21,538 nt of DNA. It comes from JALYGY01 sp963800975 (lineage in GTDB: Bacteria > Actinomycetota > Rubrobacteria > Rubrobacterales > Rubrobacteraceae). The notes beneath the pieces are model-generated. The model saw only the letters and a program-made list of their open reading frames with translations. It was not told where the DNA came from and did no database searches. The number at the start of each line of letters is the position of its first letter. The stretch's first letter is position 1. The position numbers and the translations under genes are program-made. The DNA lies in assembly GCA_963800975.1 (NCBI GenBank), contig CAWDDB010000016.1, positions 1 to 21,538 on the forward strand, written 5' to 3'. This document shows, in pieces, positions 7,026 to 15,651 of the stretch.

Positions 7026-7559
7026 TCACCTCCATTTTATGGTGCAACCTACCGGGGCGGTCTCTGTTGTTGCCGGCTCTCGATCCTCGAGAACCGCCTC
7101 GATGGCGTCAATGAGGTAGTGGCTCATCACGGCCGACGGATCGTCGTAGTTGTCGTCCACCGTGCCGTGGTAGCGTAGTGCGCCGCTTTTGTCGAAGAGG
7201 AAGACCTCGGGGGTGCGCTCCGCGCCGTAGGCTCGGGCTACCTCCTGGGATTCGTCGTGCAGGTAGGGGAAGTTGAAGCCCCTCTCCTCGGCGTGCTCCT
7301 TCATCCTGGGGAAGCTGTCGTCGGGATACCTGTCTGCGTCGTTGGCGTTGATGGCAACGAGTTGCACCCCGCGGGGTTTGTAGTCGGACTGTATGCGGAT
7401 CAGGCGTCCCTCCCAGGCCTGGGCGTAGGGACAATGGTTGCAGGTGAATACGACCGCAACCGCTTCTTTGTCCGCGTGGTCCTCGAGCGCGTGAAGCCCA
7501 CCATCGACTCCCTGCAGCTCGAATGAAACCGCCCTATCACCGAGGTTCAGATTGGTCAC
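7026..7559 (-). CDS. Thioredoxin-family peroxiredoxin/ResA-like protein
   Basis: A 177-aa soluble protein of the redoxin/AhpC-TSA-like thioredoxin superfamily. The active site is CNHCPY (C40, C43) after VAVVFT, with the cis-proline region at ERTPEVFLFDKSG and the NANDADRYPDDSFPRMKEHAEERGFNFPYLHDES segment typical of the CxxC thioredoxin family in actinobacteria and cyanobacteria. No signal peptide is visible, so it is cytoplasmic. The start is GTG 7559, supported by AAAGGAG 7 nt upstream; no ATG is available near this position. It lies 93 bp downstream of the second thioredoxin-fold gene on the same strand. The reaction is probably disulfide reduction or peroxide reduction; the partner is unknown. 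Confidence 0.85.
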   Translation of the reverse strand: MTNLNLGDRAVSFELQGVDGGLHALEDHADKEAVAVVFTCNHCPYAQAWEGRLIRIQSDYKPRGVQLVAINANDADRYPDDSFPRMKEHAEERGFNFPYLHDESQEVARAYGAERTPEVFLFDKSGALRYHGTVDDNYDDPSAVMSHYLIDAIEAVLEDREPATTETAPVGCTIKWR

Positions 7560-7652
7560 GCCACAGCTCCTTTCTCGCGATGATCTCGCCAGACGCTCGA
7601 AGATCTCCGGACATGTTCTACCACCGCCCGTTGCTGTCGGAGATGCACCGGG

Positions 7653-7967
7653 TCAGATCTTCGCCGTTGAGCCTAGAGCGTGCCGGATCATCTCCTTCGA
7701 AGGCAACGGAGAGATACGGCCGTCTTCGAGGTGGTAGGCGCGGCAAGTCAGGGCGTACTGAGGGCCGCCCGGTGAGTCTATGTCTTGTCCATCGACGCGA
7801 ATGGTCGGGGACCCGACGAAGCGCAACTGCTGCGCATGATCTTCGGACTCGACCTTGAAAATCTCCACGTTGTCGGGAACACCTTCTTCGGCCATAACCT
7901 CGCGCAGGCGCTCTAGCGCGAGGTCGTGAGACGGGCACTCTTCGTAATACAAGAAACTCACTCGCAC
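7653..7967 (-). CDS. Thioredoxin-fold protein with a single-cysteine CPSH motif
   Basis: A 104-aa protein starting VRVSFLYYEECPSHDLALERL. The beta-strand, Cys-Pro (C11), helix layout and the later VGSPTIRVDGQDID (cis-Pro followed by a strand) are a thioredoxin fold. Similar short actinobacterial proteins are often annotated as thioredoxin-family or, by over-extension, alkylmercury lyase. The second cysteine of a CxxC pair is absent, so it may act through a single thiol or as a binding protein. GTG 7967 has GGAGG 6 nt upstream. The frame is open back to ATG 8003, but that would skip this strong site. It is likely co-transcribed with the redoxin gene downstream. Confidence 0.7.
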   Translation of the reverse strand: MRVSFLYYEECPSHDLALERLREVMAEEGVPDNVEIFKVESEDHAQQLRFVGSPTIRVDGQDIDSPGGPQYALTCRAYHLEDGRISPLPSKEMIRHALGSTAKI

Positions 7968-8024
7968 GAGGTCCCTCCGAACTGTACGCTGCCTGCCCCC
8001 CAATGTACCGCACGAATCCGAGAA

Positions 8025-8324
8025 TCACGACCTCTTCGCCGCCTTGGCGAAGGCGAGCGCCAGGGGATGGGCAGCACTACCCGCGATCCTACCGGCTTCA
8101 GGCTCACGCGGGGTCTCGCCGGCGAACCGGATTCTCAGCAGAAAGTTGGCGAGGGCCAGGGCTGCTAGTGCGGTGAGCAGGCCGACCATCGTGCTCTTGG
8201 TGAACCCCAGGACGACGAAACCGACCAGGGATGCGACGGCGCAGATCAGCGCGTATGGGACCTGTGTCGTGGTGTGATCGTTCAGCTGTATGACAGATCC
8301 GAGGGCCGGGTCGTCGAATTCCAT
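8025..8324 (-). pseudogene. Probable C-terminal fragment of an NhaC-type Na+/H+ antiporter
   Basis: This frame encodes NDHTTTQVPYALICAVASLVGFVVLGF and one further membrane helix (about 60 hydrophobic residues), then a polar tail. HTTTQVPYAL resembles the HVRTQLPYAL segment near the C-terminus of NhaC-family antiporters. A full NhaC protein is over 400 aa. Here only about 99 aa remain, and the sequence upstream on this strand carries no antiporter-like helices in any frame. There is no Shine-Dalgarno before ATG 8324; the frame continues upstream to 8438 with unrelated residues. I read it as a decayed remnant, but a genuine small membrane protein remains possible. Confidence 0.45.
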
Positions 8325-8742
8325 ACACGTAGCACGACCGCATGTTGTCAGTAAGCAGTGCCAACAGCGGGTGCTCTGTGGCGGGAATGTAACGACGGTG
8401 CCTACCTGGAGAGCCAAATGAATCGCGAAGCCGAGCATGATAGGCTACTCGGTGGTCGGAAGGCGCTACGTTGGACCAGGATGGGCAGGGAGCAACACTC
8501 CTCCTTCGGAGGTTCAACCCGAGGCGTCTGGCCGCCGGCGCGGTTTGGGGGTGGGGAGATCACGGCGCCTGTGTCGCGAAGAACAGCCAGGCCATTGTGG
8601 CCCTTCTTGCGCCCCGCAGCGAACAGTGCTGCCGTGGGCCACGTTGCCGCGGGGGTGGCGCCGGGGTCTGAGGAGACAGTTCCTCAGCTACTATCGCCTG
8701 GGTGGCCTTACCCTCTGGTGTTCTCGTAGTGCAGCGGTCCAC
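8325..8742. other. Regulatory/leader region upstream of the hyuA cluster
   Basis: These 418 bp separate the antiporter remnant from hyuA. The hyuA frame stays open upstream to 8437, but that translation has no family similarity. Visible structures are a CCTCC-TTC-GGAGG hairpin at 8500-8512 and the perfect inverted repeat at 8668-8687. I found no recognisable riboswitch and no consensus -35. Confidence 0.45.
8668..8687. promoter_or_regulatory. Inverted repeat upstream of hyuA, candidate operator
   Basis: CTGAGGA-GACAGT-TCCTCAG has 7-bp perfect arms around a 6-bp spacer. It ends 55 bp before the hyuA start. A -10-like TACTAT follows at 8689-8694, though without a good -35. It could be an operator for a regulator encoded elsewhere, or an RNA hairpin in a leader. 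No regulator gene is adjacent to the cluster. Confidence 0.4.
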
Positions 8743-10770
8743 TTGAGCCTGATCGCTGGCATCGACGTCGGAGGAACCTTCACCGACGTCGTCGTGTACG
8801 ACACCGAGACCGGTTCGACGCGGACGGCGAAGGTGTTCTCTACCCGCGAGCAGTCCGACGGTCTTCTGCGAGGGCTCCACCAGGCGGTGGAGCAGGTGGG
8901 ACGGTTAGCGGCCGTGGTGCACGGCACGACGGTGGCGACCAACTCCATCCTGGAGCGCAAGGGGGCGAAAGCGGCGCTCGTCACCACGGCCGGGTTTCGA
9001 GATGTGCTGGAGCTTCGGAGGCGTGACCGGCCGGACACCTACGGGCTTACCGGGGGATACAGACCGTTGATCCCTCGAAGTCGCTGCGTCGAGCTGGATG
9101 AGCGGCTCGCGGCGGACGGCGAGGTCGTAACGGAGCCCACCCCTGATAGCGTGCGGCGCGTCGTGGGTCGGCTCGAGGAGCTCGAAGTCGAGGCGGTTGG
9201 CGTGTGCCTGCTCCATAGCTACGCGGATCCCGCGCACGAGAACCTGCTCGCGGAGGGACTACGCGACGCTTTGCCAGGCGTCCAACTGAGCGTCTCCAGC
9301 TCGTTAGCCGCCGAGGTCGGAGAGTTCGAGCGCGCATCTACGACGGCGGTCAACGCGTTCGTGCAACCGCGCATGGCCGGGTACCTGCGCGAGGTACGCC
9401 GGCGATTGTCTGGGGAAGGCTTTACCCGAGACGTTTGGGTCATGCAGTCGAGCGGAGGGCTGATGCAGATCGACCGCGCGGCGGAGCAGCCTGTGCGCAC
9501 GGTCCTCTCTGGTCCGGCTGCCGGTACCGTGGGCGCCGCACAGCTCGCGGCTCTGGCCGGGGTAAAGGACGTGATCTCCTGCGACATGGGCGGCACGAGC
9601 TTCGACGTAGCGCTGATCCCCGAAGGTGCCCCGGCCCAGACAACGGGACGTCAGATAGCCTACGGTATACCGGTACAGCTTCCGATGGTGGACGTTCACA
9701 CTATCGGGGCCGGGGGCGGAAGCATCGCCCGGGTGGACCGGGGTGGCGTGTTGCAGGTCGGTCCCGAGTCGGCGGGCGCCGAGCCGGGTCCGGCGGCCTA
9801 CGGCAGGGGCGGGGACCTGCCCACCGTCACCGACGCCAACGTAGTTCTCGGCCGGCTAGACCCGCGAGCGCAGCTCGGCACCGAAGAGGGGTTTCTCATT
9901 GACGTCGCGGCCGCCGAGAGAGCGATAAAGGAGCGGATCTCCGTGCCGCTCGGGCTGAGCGTTTCCGACGCGGCGCTTGGCATCATCCGAGTCGCCAACG
10001 TCAAGATGGCGGGCGCTATCCGGCGGGTCTCTGTCGACCGGGGCCACGACCCGCGAAAGTTCGCGCTCGTCGGGTTCGGCGGTGCTGGTCCAGCCCACGT
10101 CGTCGAGTTGGCCGCGGAGATCGGATCCGAGCGCGTGTTGATTCCTCCTCAGCCGGGCATTACCTCGGCCCTCGGTTGCTTGCTGGCCGACGTCCGCCAC
10201 GACTTCATGGATGCCGTCAATGCCGACGTGGGCACGGTAAAGGCCGAGCAGGTCCGTAGGGTTCTCGCGGCCCACCGGGACCAAGGCGTACGGGCACTTC
10301 GCCAGGACGATTTTCCGGACGACCGGATCAAGGCGCACCATTACGCCGAGATGGCCTACGCCAGGCAGTTGCACAACCTCCTGGTGCCGCTGCCGGATGC
10401 GGTGGAACGGTGGAACGGTGATCGCCTCAGGGAGGCTTTTCTGGAGCGCTACAGGGAGACCTACGGCGGACTTCTGCGCAGGAGCAACGCGAAGCTCGTC
10501 AACCTCAGGACCGTGATGGTCGGCGAGCGGGAGACCGTGCGTTTCACCAGCGGGCGATCCGTCGACCATCATGAGCCCGGGCACCGGCCGGTGACGTTCG
10601 TGGAAGGCGTATTCGACACACCGGTGGTGTCGCGGGCGGCGCTGCGGCCGGGTCAGCGGTGGGACGGGCCCGTGATCGTGGAGCAGCAGGATACCACCAC
10701 CGTCGTCCCGCCCACGGCGGCCGTCGAGGTGCACTCCACCGGTTCCCTCATCGTTGAGGTCCGGGCGTGA
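8743..10770 (+). CDS. hyuA: Hydantoinase/oxoprolinase family protein, HyuA-type subunit
   Basis: A 675-aa protein of the HyuA/acetone-carboxylase-beta/5-oxoprolinase N-terminal family. The ASKHA-type nucleotide-binding motif GIDVGGTFTDVVVYD is at residues 6-20, HGTTVATNSILERKGA near 61-76, and a second phosphate-binding motif DMGGTSFDVALI near 281-292, followed by IGAGGGSIARVD. The family activates an amide or lactam carbonyl with ATP before hydrolysis, working with a HyuB subunit. Length is normal. TTG 8743 places the first motif at the usual distance from the N-terminus; the Shine-Dalgarno is weak. The stop overlaps the hyuB start by 4 bp, indicating translational coupling. The substrate (hydantoin, 5-oxoproline or another cyclic amide) cannot be read from sequence. 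Confidence 0.9.
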   Translation: MSLIAGIDVGGTFTDVVVYDTETGSTRTAKVFSTREQSDGLLRGLHQAVEQVGRLAAVVHGTTVATNSILERKGAKAALVTTAGFRDVLELRRRDRPDTYGLTGGYRPLIPRSRCVELDERLAADGEVVTEPTPDSVRRVVGRLEELEVEAVGVCLLHSYADPAHENLLAEGLRDALPGVQLSVSSSLAAEVGEFERASTTAVNAFVQPRMAGYLREVRRRLSGEGFTRDVWVMQSSGGLMQIDRAAEQPVRTVLSGPAAGTVGAAQLAALAGVKDVISCDMGGTSFDVALIPEGAPAQTTGRQIAYGIPVQLPMVDVHTIGAGGGSIARVDRGGVLQVGPESAGAEPGPAAYGRGGDLPTVTDANVVLGRLDPRAQLGTEEGFLIDVAAAERAIKERISVPLGLSVSDAALGIIRVANVKMAGAIRRVSVDRGHDPRKFALVGFGGAGPAHVVELAAEIGSERVLIPPQPGITSALGCLLADVRHDFMDAVNADVGTVKAEQVRRVLAAHRDQGVRALRQDDFPDDRIKAHHYAEMAYARQLHNLLVPLPDAVERWNGDRLREAFLERYRETYGGLLRRSNAKLVNLRTVMVGERETVRFTSGRSVDHHEPGHRPVTFVEGVFDTPVVSRAALRPGQRWDGPVIVEQQDTTTVVPPTAAVEVHSTGSLIVEVRA

Positions 10771-12434
10771 AGGGCGTTGACCCTACCACGCTCGCAGTTG
10801 TCCGGGGCAGGCTAGAGCAGATCACGGACGAGATGGATACGGTCTTCGAGCGCACGGCGTTCTCGCCAGTGATCTCCGATGCCTGGGATCGCGCGAATGG
10901 GATCTACCGTACCGACAGCGGCAGCATGATCGTACAGGGCGAGAGGGGACTCCCGATCTTTGTCGGCACCATGCAGTACGCGACCCGGGCGGTGATCGAA
11001 AACGTGGAGGAGCCGCGATCCGGCGACGTCTTCATCATCAACGACCCGTACCTGGGCGGCACGCACGTCATGGACGTGAAGATGGTTCGCCCGTTCTTCT
11101 ACGAGGGTGAGCTGCTGTGCTACCTCGCGAACACGGGCCACTGGACGGACATCGGGGGCCGCGTCCCCGGCGGGTTCTCGTCTGCCGCGACCGAGGTGTA
11201 CCAGGAGGGGTTGCGCGTTCCGCCCGTGCGCCTGTACTCCGATGATCAACTCAACGGCGACATACTGGCCATCCTTCAAGCGAACAGCCGCGTCCCGGAA
11301 GACATAGAGGGCGACGTCCACGCGCAGGCGTCCGCCCTGCGGGTAGGCGAGGAGCGGCTCCGCGAGCTGCTCGACGAGTACGGAAGTGGGACCGTGCTGG
11401 CGTGCATCGAAGAGCTAGAGGTAAGGGCCGAGCAGCAGATGCGCTCCCACCTCGACGAGGTGCCGGATGGCACCTACCGCTTTACCGAGGAGATGGACAA
11501 CGACGGCATCGACGACGTGCCCCTGCGCATCGAGGTCGCGTTGACGGTCCGCGGTCAGCAGCTGACGGTAGACTTTACGGGCAGCTCCGAGCCGTGTACG
11601 GGCCCGATGAACAGCGTCTACGCCGCGACCGTGTCCGCCTGCGCCGTGGCGCTCAAGCACATCTGGCCCGACGTGACGCTCAACTCGGGCATGTTCAAGC
11701 CACTGGAGTTCGTGGTCCCCCGTACCACCTTTCTCGACGCCGCGGTTCCCCAGCCTGTTGCCGGCTGCGCCGCCGAGACCTCGCAGCGCATCATCACGGC
11801 GGTAATGGGCTGTCTCGCGCAGGCCGTTCCGGATCGAGTGCCGGCGGGGTCTTGCGCGACGATCAACAACCTGTCCATGGGCGGCGTCGACGCCGTTGGA
11901 GACAACTTCGTGATGTACGTCTTTTTGGGGGGTGGTTACGGTGGCCACCCGTCGGGTGACGGCCTCACCAACGGGTGTTCCCTCATGAGCGTCGCCCGGA
12001 CGCAGTCGTTAGAGGTTCTCGAACAACGCTATCCCCTCCGCTTCGTTCGCTACTCTATTCGGGAGGGGTCCGCGGGGGCCGGCCGTCACCGGGGCGGCTT
12101 CGGCGTCGAGTTCGAGTTCCGGTTCACCGGCCGCAGCGGCAGGGCGTCGCTCCTGGGAGACCAGGCGAAGAGTCCGCCTCGGGGCGGCGAGGGCGGCTGC
12201 AACGGGGCGCCGGCCAGCCCATATTTCGTACTAGATGGGGAGCACACCGTCCTGCCCATGGTGTCCAAGGGCGAGAACATACCCTTGCGTCCAGGGGACG
12301 TCGTGTGCCTGCGCACGCCTGGAGGAGGGGGATACGGCCCTCCCCCAGAACGCGACCCCCGGCTGGTGCGCCGGGACATCGAAGACGGTTACAGTACCGA
12401 AGCCGAGGCGGCCGAGCTGTACGGGGGTGATTAG
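10767..12434 (+). CDS. hyuB: Hydantoinase B/oxoprolinase family protein, HyuB-type subunit
   Basis: A 555-aa protein of usual HyuB length. Recognisable family segments are DPTTLAVVRGRLEQITDEMD at the start, SGSMIVQGERGLPIFVGTM, FIINDPYLGGTHVMDVKMVRPFF, LANTGHWTDIGGRVPGG, the DFTGSSEPCTGPMNSVYA strand region near residue 270, and the C-terminal GDVVCLRTPGGGGYGPPPERDP. It is the partner of HyuA in ATP-dependent cleavage of a cyclic amide. The start GTG 10767 overlaps the hyuA stop (GTGA). The next gene, a transporter, follows after 114 bp containing a small hairpin. Confidence 0.92.
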   Translation: MKGVDPTTLAVVRGRLEQITDEMDTVFERTAFSPVISDAWDRANGIYRTDSGSMIVQGERGLPIFVGTMQYATRAVIENVEEPRSGDVFIINDPYLGGTHVMDVKMVRPFFYEGELLCYLANTGHWTDIGGRVPGGFSSAATEVYQEGLRVPPVRLYSDDQLNGDILAILQANSRVPEDIEGDVHAQASALRVGEERLRELLDEYGSGTVLACIEELEVRAEQQMRSHLDEVPDGTYRFTEEMDNDGIDDVPLRIEVALTVRGQQLTVDFTGSSEPCTGPMNSVYAATVSACAVALKHIWPDVTLNSGMFKPLEFVVPRTTFLDAAVPQPVAGCAAETSQRIITAVMGCLAQAVPDRVPAGSCATINNLSMGGVDAVGDNFVMYVFLGGGYGGHPSGDGLTNGCSLMSVARTQSLEVLEQRYPLRFVRYSIREGSAGAGRHRGGFGVEFEFRFTGRSGRASLLGDQAKSPPRGGEGGCNGAPASPYFVLDGEHTVLPMVSKGENIPLRPGDVVCLRTPGGGGYGPPPERDPRLVRRDIEDGYSTEAEAAELYGGD

Positions 12435-12451
12435 GGAATGAAGTGCCCCGA

Positions 12452-12470
12452 AGCGGGACGCAACCCCGCT
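12452..12470 (+). other. Small hairpin between hyuB and the MFS gene
   Basis: AGCGGG-ACGCAAC-CCCGCT forms a 6-bp GC-rich stem with a 7-nt loop, 18 nt after the hyuB stop. There is no T-run after it, so it is not a standard intrinsic terminator. It could be a processing or stability element within the operon. Confidence 0.35.
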
Positions 12471-12548
12471 GCAACGAATGTGGAGGTTGTAAGGGTCATC
12501 GTCTGAGGAAACCGTACGGAACCACAAGAATCGGGAGGAGCAAAGGTT

Positions 12549-13892
12549 ATGGAACAGGTCGGCGGGGAGGACATTAGGCCGCAGTCGTCGATTCGACAGG
12601 TGGCGGTGGCTAGTTTCGTGGGCACTGCCCTCGAATGGTACGATTATTTCATCTACGGTACGGCGGCGGCGCTCGTGTTTCCGGCGCTGTTTTTCCCAGG
12701 GTTCTCGCCGTTGGCCGGAACCCTTGCGTCCTTCGCTACGTTCGGGGTCGGGTTCTTCGCTCGCCCGGTAGGAGCGGTGTTCTTCGGCCACTTCGGGGAC
12801 AGGATAGGCCGCAAGGCGGTGCTTGTCACCACGCTGCTTATCATGGGGGTTGCCACGTTCTTTATCGGTGTCCTGCCGTCGTACGAAGCGATGGGGGTAC
12901 TGGCCCCGGTGGCTCTAGTAGTGTTGCGGCTCTTGCAGGGCTTCGCTGTAGGGGGAGAGTGGGGGGGCGCGGTACTCATGGCGGTGGAGCACTCCCCCTC
13001 AGAGACGCGAGGGTTCTTCGGGAGTTGGCCACAGATGGGCGCCCCGGCGGGGCTCGTGCTTTCGACGGCCGCGTTCACCCCGTTCGCGGCTTTGCCGGAG
13101 GAGCAGTTTCTTTCGTGGGGCTGGCGGGTCCCGTTTCTGCTGAGTCTTCTTCTCATAGCAGTCGGTTTGTACATCCGACTCAGGATCACCGAGTCTCCCA
13201 TCTTCTCGCAAGTCAGGGAGACGAATACCGAGGCGCGCGCCCCTATTGTCGACGTCGTGCGCACCTACCCGAAGAACGTCGCCCTGGGTACGGGTGCGCG
13301 TATTAGCATCGACGTCGCCTTCTATATCTTCGCGGTCTACTCGCTCACCTACGTTACCGAGCAACTCGGTCTGCCAAGCAGTACCGTCTTGACGGGGCTC
13401 CTGATCGCCGGCGTCATCGAGATCTTCACCATACCGTTGTTTGGCTCTCTTTCCGATCGGGTCGGCCAGCGGCAAGTCTTTATCGGGGGCGCGGTGTTCC
13501 TGGCCCTCTTCGCCCTCCCTTTCTTCTGGTTGCTCAACACACAGACAAGCGTCCTGATCTGGCTCGCCCTTGTGCTTGGCCTCAGCGTCGGACACGCCGC
13601 GGCTTACGGCCCGATGGCGAGCTTCATGGCAAGGCTCTTCGGAGCACGCGTTCGCTACAGCGGGATCTCTTTGAGTTATCAGCTCGCCGGGATACTGGGT
13701 GGCGCCCTGGCGCCGTTCATCGCGGTCTTGCTCTATGCGTCGATCGGCGGGCCGGAGCTCATAGCGCTGTACATGGCCGCGCTATGCGGCCTCACGGTAG
13801 TGTGCGTCTATCTAGCCTCGGACTTCCCTGGCGACGAGGTCGAGGAGAGTAGCCTTGCTGCCGAGGGACGGGAGCTGGCGGATCAGGCATGA
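12549..13892 (+). CDS. MFS transporter, metabolite:H+ symporter (MHS) type
   Basis: A 447-aa protein with about 12 predicted membrane helices. The N-terminus (ASFVGTALEWYDYFIYGTAAALVFPALFFP) is a hallmark of the MHS branch (relatives of ShiA, ProP and KgtP). The loop 2-3 motif GHFGDRIGRKAVL and LLQGFAVGGEWGGAVLMAVEHSP are the usual MHS signatures, and a second DRVGQR loop occurs after helix 8. MHS carriers import organic acids, betaines or amino-acid-like solutes with protons. ATG 12549 is preceded by GGAGGAG about 9 nt upstream. Its position after hyuAB suggests uptake of the hydantoinase-type substrate. Confidence 0.92.
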   Translation: MEQVGGEDIRPQSSIRQVAVASFVGTALEWYDYFIYGTAAALVFPALFFPGFSPLAGTLASFATFGVGFFARPVGAVFFGHFGDRIGRKAVLVTTLLIMGVATFFIGVLPSYEAMGVLAPVALVVLRLLQGFAVGGEWGGAVLMAVEHSPSETRGFFGSWPQMGAPAGLVLSTAAFTPFAALPEEQFLSWGWRVPFLLSLLLIAVGLYIRLRITESPIFSQVRETNTEARAPIVDVVRTYPKNVALGTGARISIDVAFYIFAVYSLTYVTEQLGLPSSTVLTGLLIAGVIEIFTIPLFGSLSDRVGQRQVFIGGAVFLALFALPFFWLLNTQTSVLIWLALVLGLSVGHAAAYGPMASFMARLFGARVRYSGISLSYQLAGILGGALAPFIAVLLYASIGGPELIALYMAALCGLTVVCVYLASDFPGDEVEESSLAAEGRELADQA

Positions 13893-14034
13893 GCATCTGT
13901 CCGGGTCGATTGGACGTGAACTACCGCCTTGGCTCGTACGTCGGCAGGAGGATCGCCGGGGTAGGTGAACCGCCCGTGCTCCGCTGGCCTCAAGTGGGCT
14001 GGGGGGATAGGGACCAGGAAAGGAGCGGGGCACT

Positions 14035-15561
14035 GTGCAGACGATAGATTGGATCGTCGTCGCCTTGTACTTTCTGATGATGTTAGGTATCGGAACTTGG
14101 TCGTACAAGCAGGTCAACGACTCGAGTGACTTCTTCGCCGCCGGTGGCAGGATGCCCTGGTGGCTGTCCGGAATCTCGCATCACGTATCGGGCTACAGCG
14201 CGGTGGCGTTCACGGGGTACGCGGCGGTGGCCTACACGGAAGGGTTCACGCTGTACGTTTGGTGGGCCGTTACGGTGGCCATCGCCCTGTTCTTCGGCGC
14301 GATCCTTATCGCTCCGCGGTGGGCACGCCTCCGCAGGAGCTACGACATCGAGTCTCCGCTCGAGTACCTAAAGACCCGCTACAACCTTCCGACTCAGCAG
14401 CTACTCGCCTGGAGCGGGAGTTTCCTGAAGGTTTTCGATGTGGGTGCCAAGTACGCATCGATCGCCATCTTCCTCGATGTACTGGCCGGCGTCCCGCTAT
14501 CCGTAGGCGTGATCCTCGCGGGCGTGGTTTCCCTTATCTACGTCACCATTGGAGGTCTCTGGGCCGACGCATGGAACGACTTTGCCCAGTTCGTGATTCA
14601 GCTTCTTGCGACGACCATCCTCTTCGTCGTCGTATTGGGTCAGCTTGGAGGGGCGGGCGCCATATTCGGCATGTGGGAGCGTCTCCCCGAAGGTCACACC
14701 TCGCTATTCGCCGGAGAGTACACGCCGATCTTCGTCCTCGCCTTTCTTCTCATAACCTTCCTTAGTTACAGCGGCGGCACCTGGAACCTTGCGCAGCGCT
14801 TTATCGCCACCCCTATGGGTTCGGATGCACGCAAGGCCGCCTTTTTGTCCGCGGCGCTCTACCTCACCCTTCCTCTGGCCATGTTCTTCCCGATGTGGGC
14901 CGCCCCCATCTTCTTCCCGGACATCGCCAATCCGGAGGAGGTGTATGCGATCATGGCGCAGCGGTTCTTGCCTCCGGGGATGGTGGGGCTAGTGCTCGCC
15001 GGCATGTTCGCCGCCACGATGTCCATGACCGCTTCGGACTCCAACGCGGTCTCCGCGGTGGTGTCGCGAGACATACTGCCGGTGCTCTTCGGGAGGCTCA
15101 GGAACCTTTCTCGAGATCGTGCCCTGCTGCTCGGACGCATCACCACTCTAGCGTTCACCGCGCTCACCCTGGTGGTGGCGATAAACGCGGAAACTTTCGG
15201 CGGTATCATCGGCCTGGTGGTGGTGTGGTTCGCGGGATTGCTCGGCCCGACCGCGATACCAATGATCCTGGGTCTGCTCCCGGCCTTCCGGCATAGCGGA
15301 GCTTTCGCCGCCATAGTGTCGACGCTCGCCGGCGTGGCGACGTTCGCCGTGGCGAACTTCGTCTTCCAGGGTTCTTTCGCGGCGACCACGGGGCTGCCCG
15401 TCTTGGTCTCGGGGGTTATCTTCGTCGGGCTCGGTTTGCTAAACCGGCGCGAGGCCGTCGCCCCGGAGGTCGAAGAGCTGCTGACCGCGATCGAATCTGA
15501 TGAACCGGGGCCACAACCGAGCACCGTGGGCACGGTAACCGGCCCGGAAAGGGACTCGTGA
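14035..15561 (+). CDS. Sodium:solute symporter family (SSS) transporter
   Basis: A 508-aa membrane protein with about 13 helices. The N-terminus (IDWIVVALYFLMMLGIGTWSYKQVNDSSDFFAAGGRMPWWLSGIS) is the typical SSS start, and later segments include TIGGLWADAWNDFAQFVIQ and AGMFAATMSMTASDSNAVSAVVSRDI, which match core SSS motifs around the sodium site. Members import sugars, sialic acid, pantothenate, proline and similar solutes. In an amino-sugar cluster a sugar-type substrate is plausible, but this is inference. GTG 14035 has GAAAGGAG about 10 nt upstream. It follows the MFS gene by 142 bp and precedes the ceramidase-NagB fusion by 90 bp. Confidence 0.92.
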   Translation: MQTIDWIVVALYFLMMLGIGTWSYKQVNDSSDFFAAGGRMPWWLSGISHHVSGYSAVAFTGYAAVAYTEGFTLYVWWAVTVAIALFFGAILIAPRWARLRRSYDIESPLEYLKTRYNLPTQQLLAWSGSFLKVFDVGAKYASIAIFLDVLAGVPLSVGVILAGVVSLIYVTIGGLWADAWNDFAQFVIQLLATTILFVVVLGQLGGAGAIFGMWERLPEGHTSLFAGEYTPIFVLAFLLITFLSYSGGTWNLAQRFIATPMGSDARKAAFLSAALYLTLPLAMFFPMWAAPIFFPDIANPEEVYAIMAQRFLPPGMVGLVLAGMFAATMSMTASDSNAVSAVVSRDILPVLFGRLRNLSRDRALLLGRITTLAFTALTLVVAINAETFGGIIGLVVVWFAGLLGPTAIPMILGLLPAFRHSGAFAAIVSTLAGVATFAVANFVFQGSFAATTGLPVLVSGVIFVGLGLLNRREAVAPEVEELLTAIESDEPGPQPSTVGTVTGPERDS

Positions 15562-15651
15562 TCTACACCAGCTCGCGACCCCGCGCCCTTTTCTCGAAAC
15601 TTTGCTAATCCCCGAGATTGATTGCGTCGGGCCAGAGCGAGGTCGCCGGTC

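Noticed and set aside
8437..8742. N-terminal extension of HyuA
   Set aside because: The frame is open, but the residues match no HyuA sequence and the nucleotide-binding motif belongs at the N-terminus, as obtained with TTG 8743.
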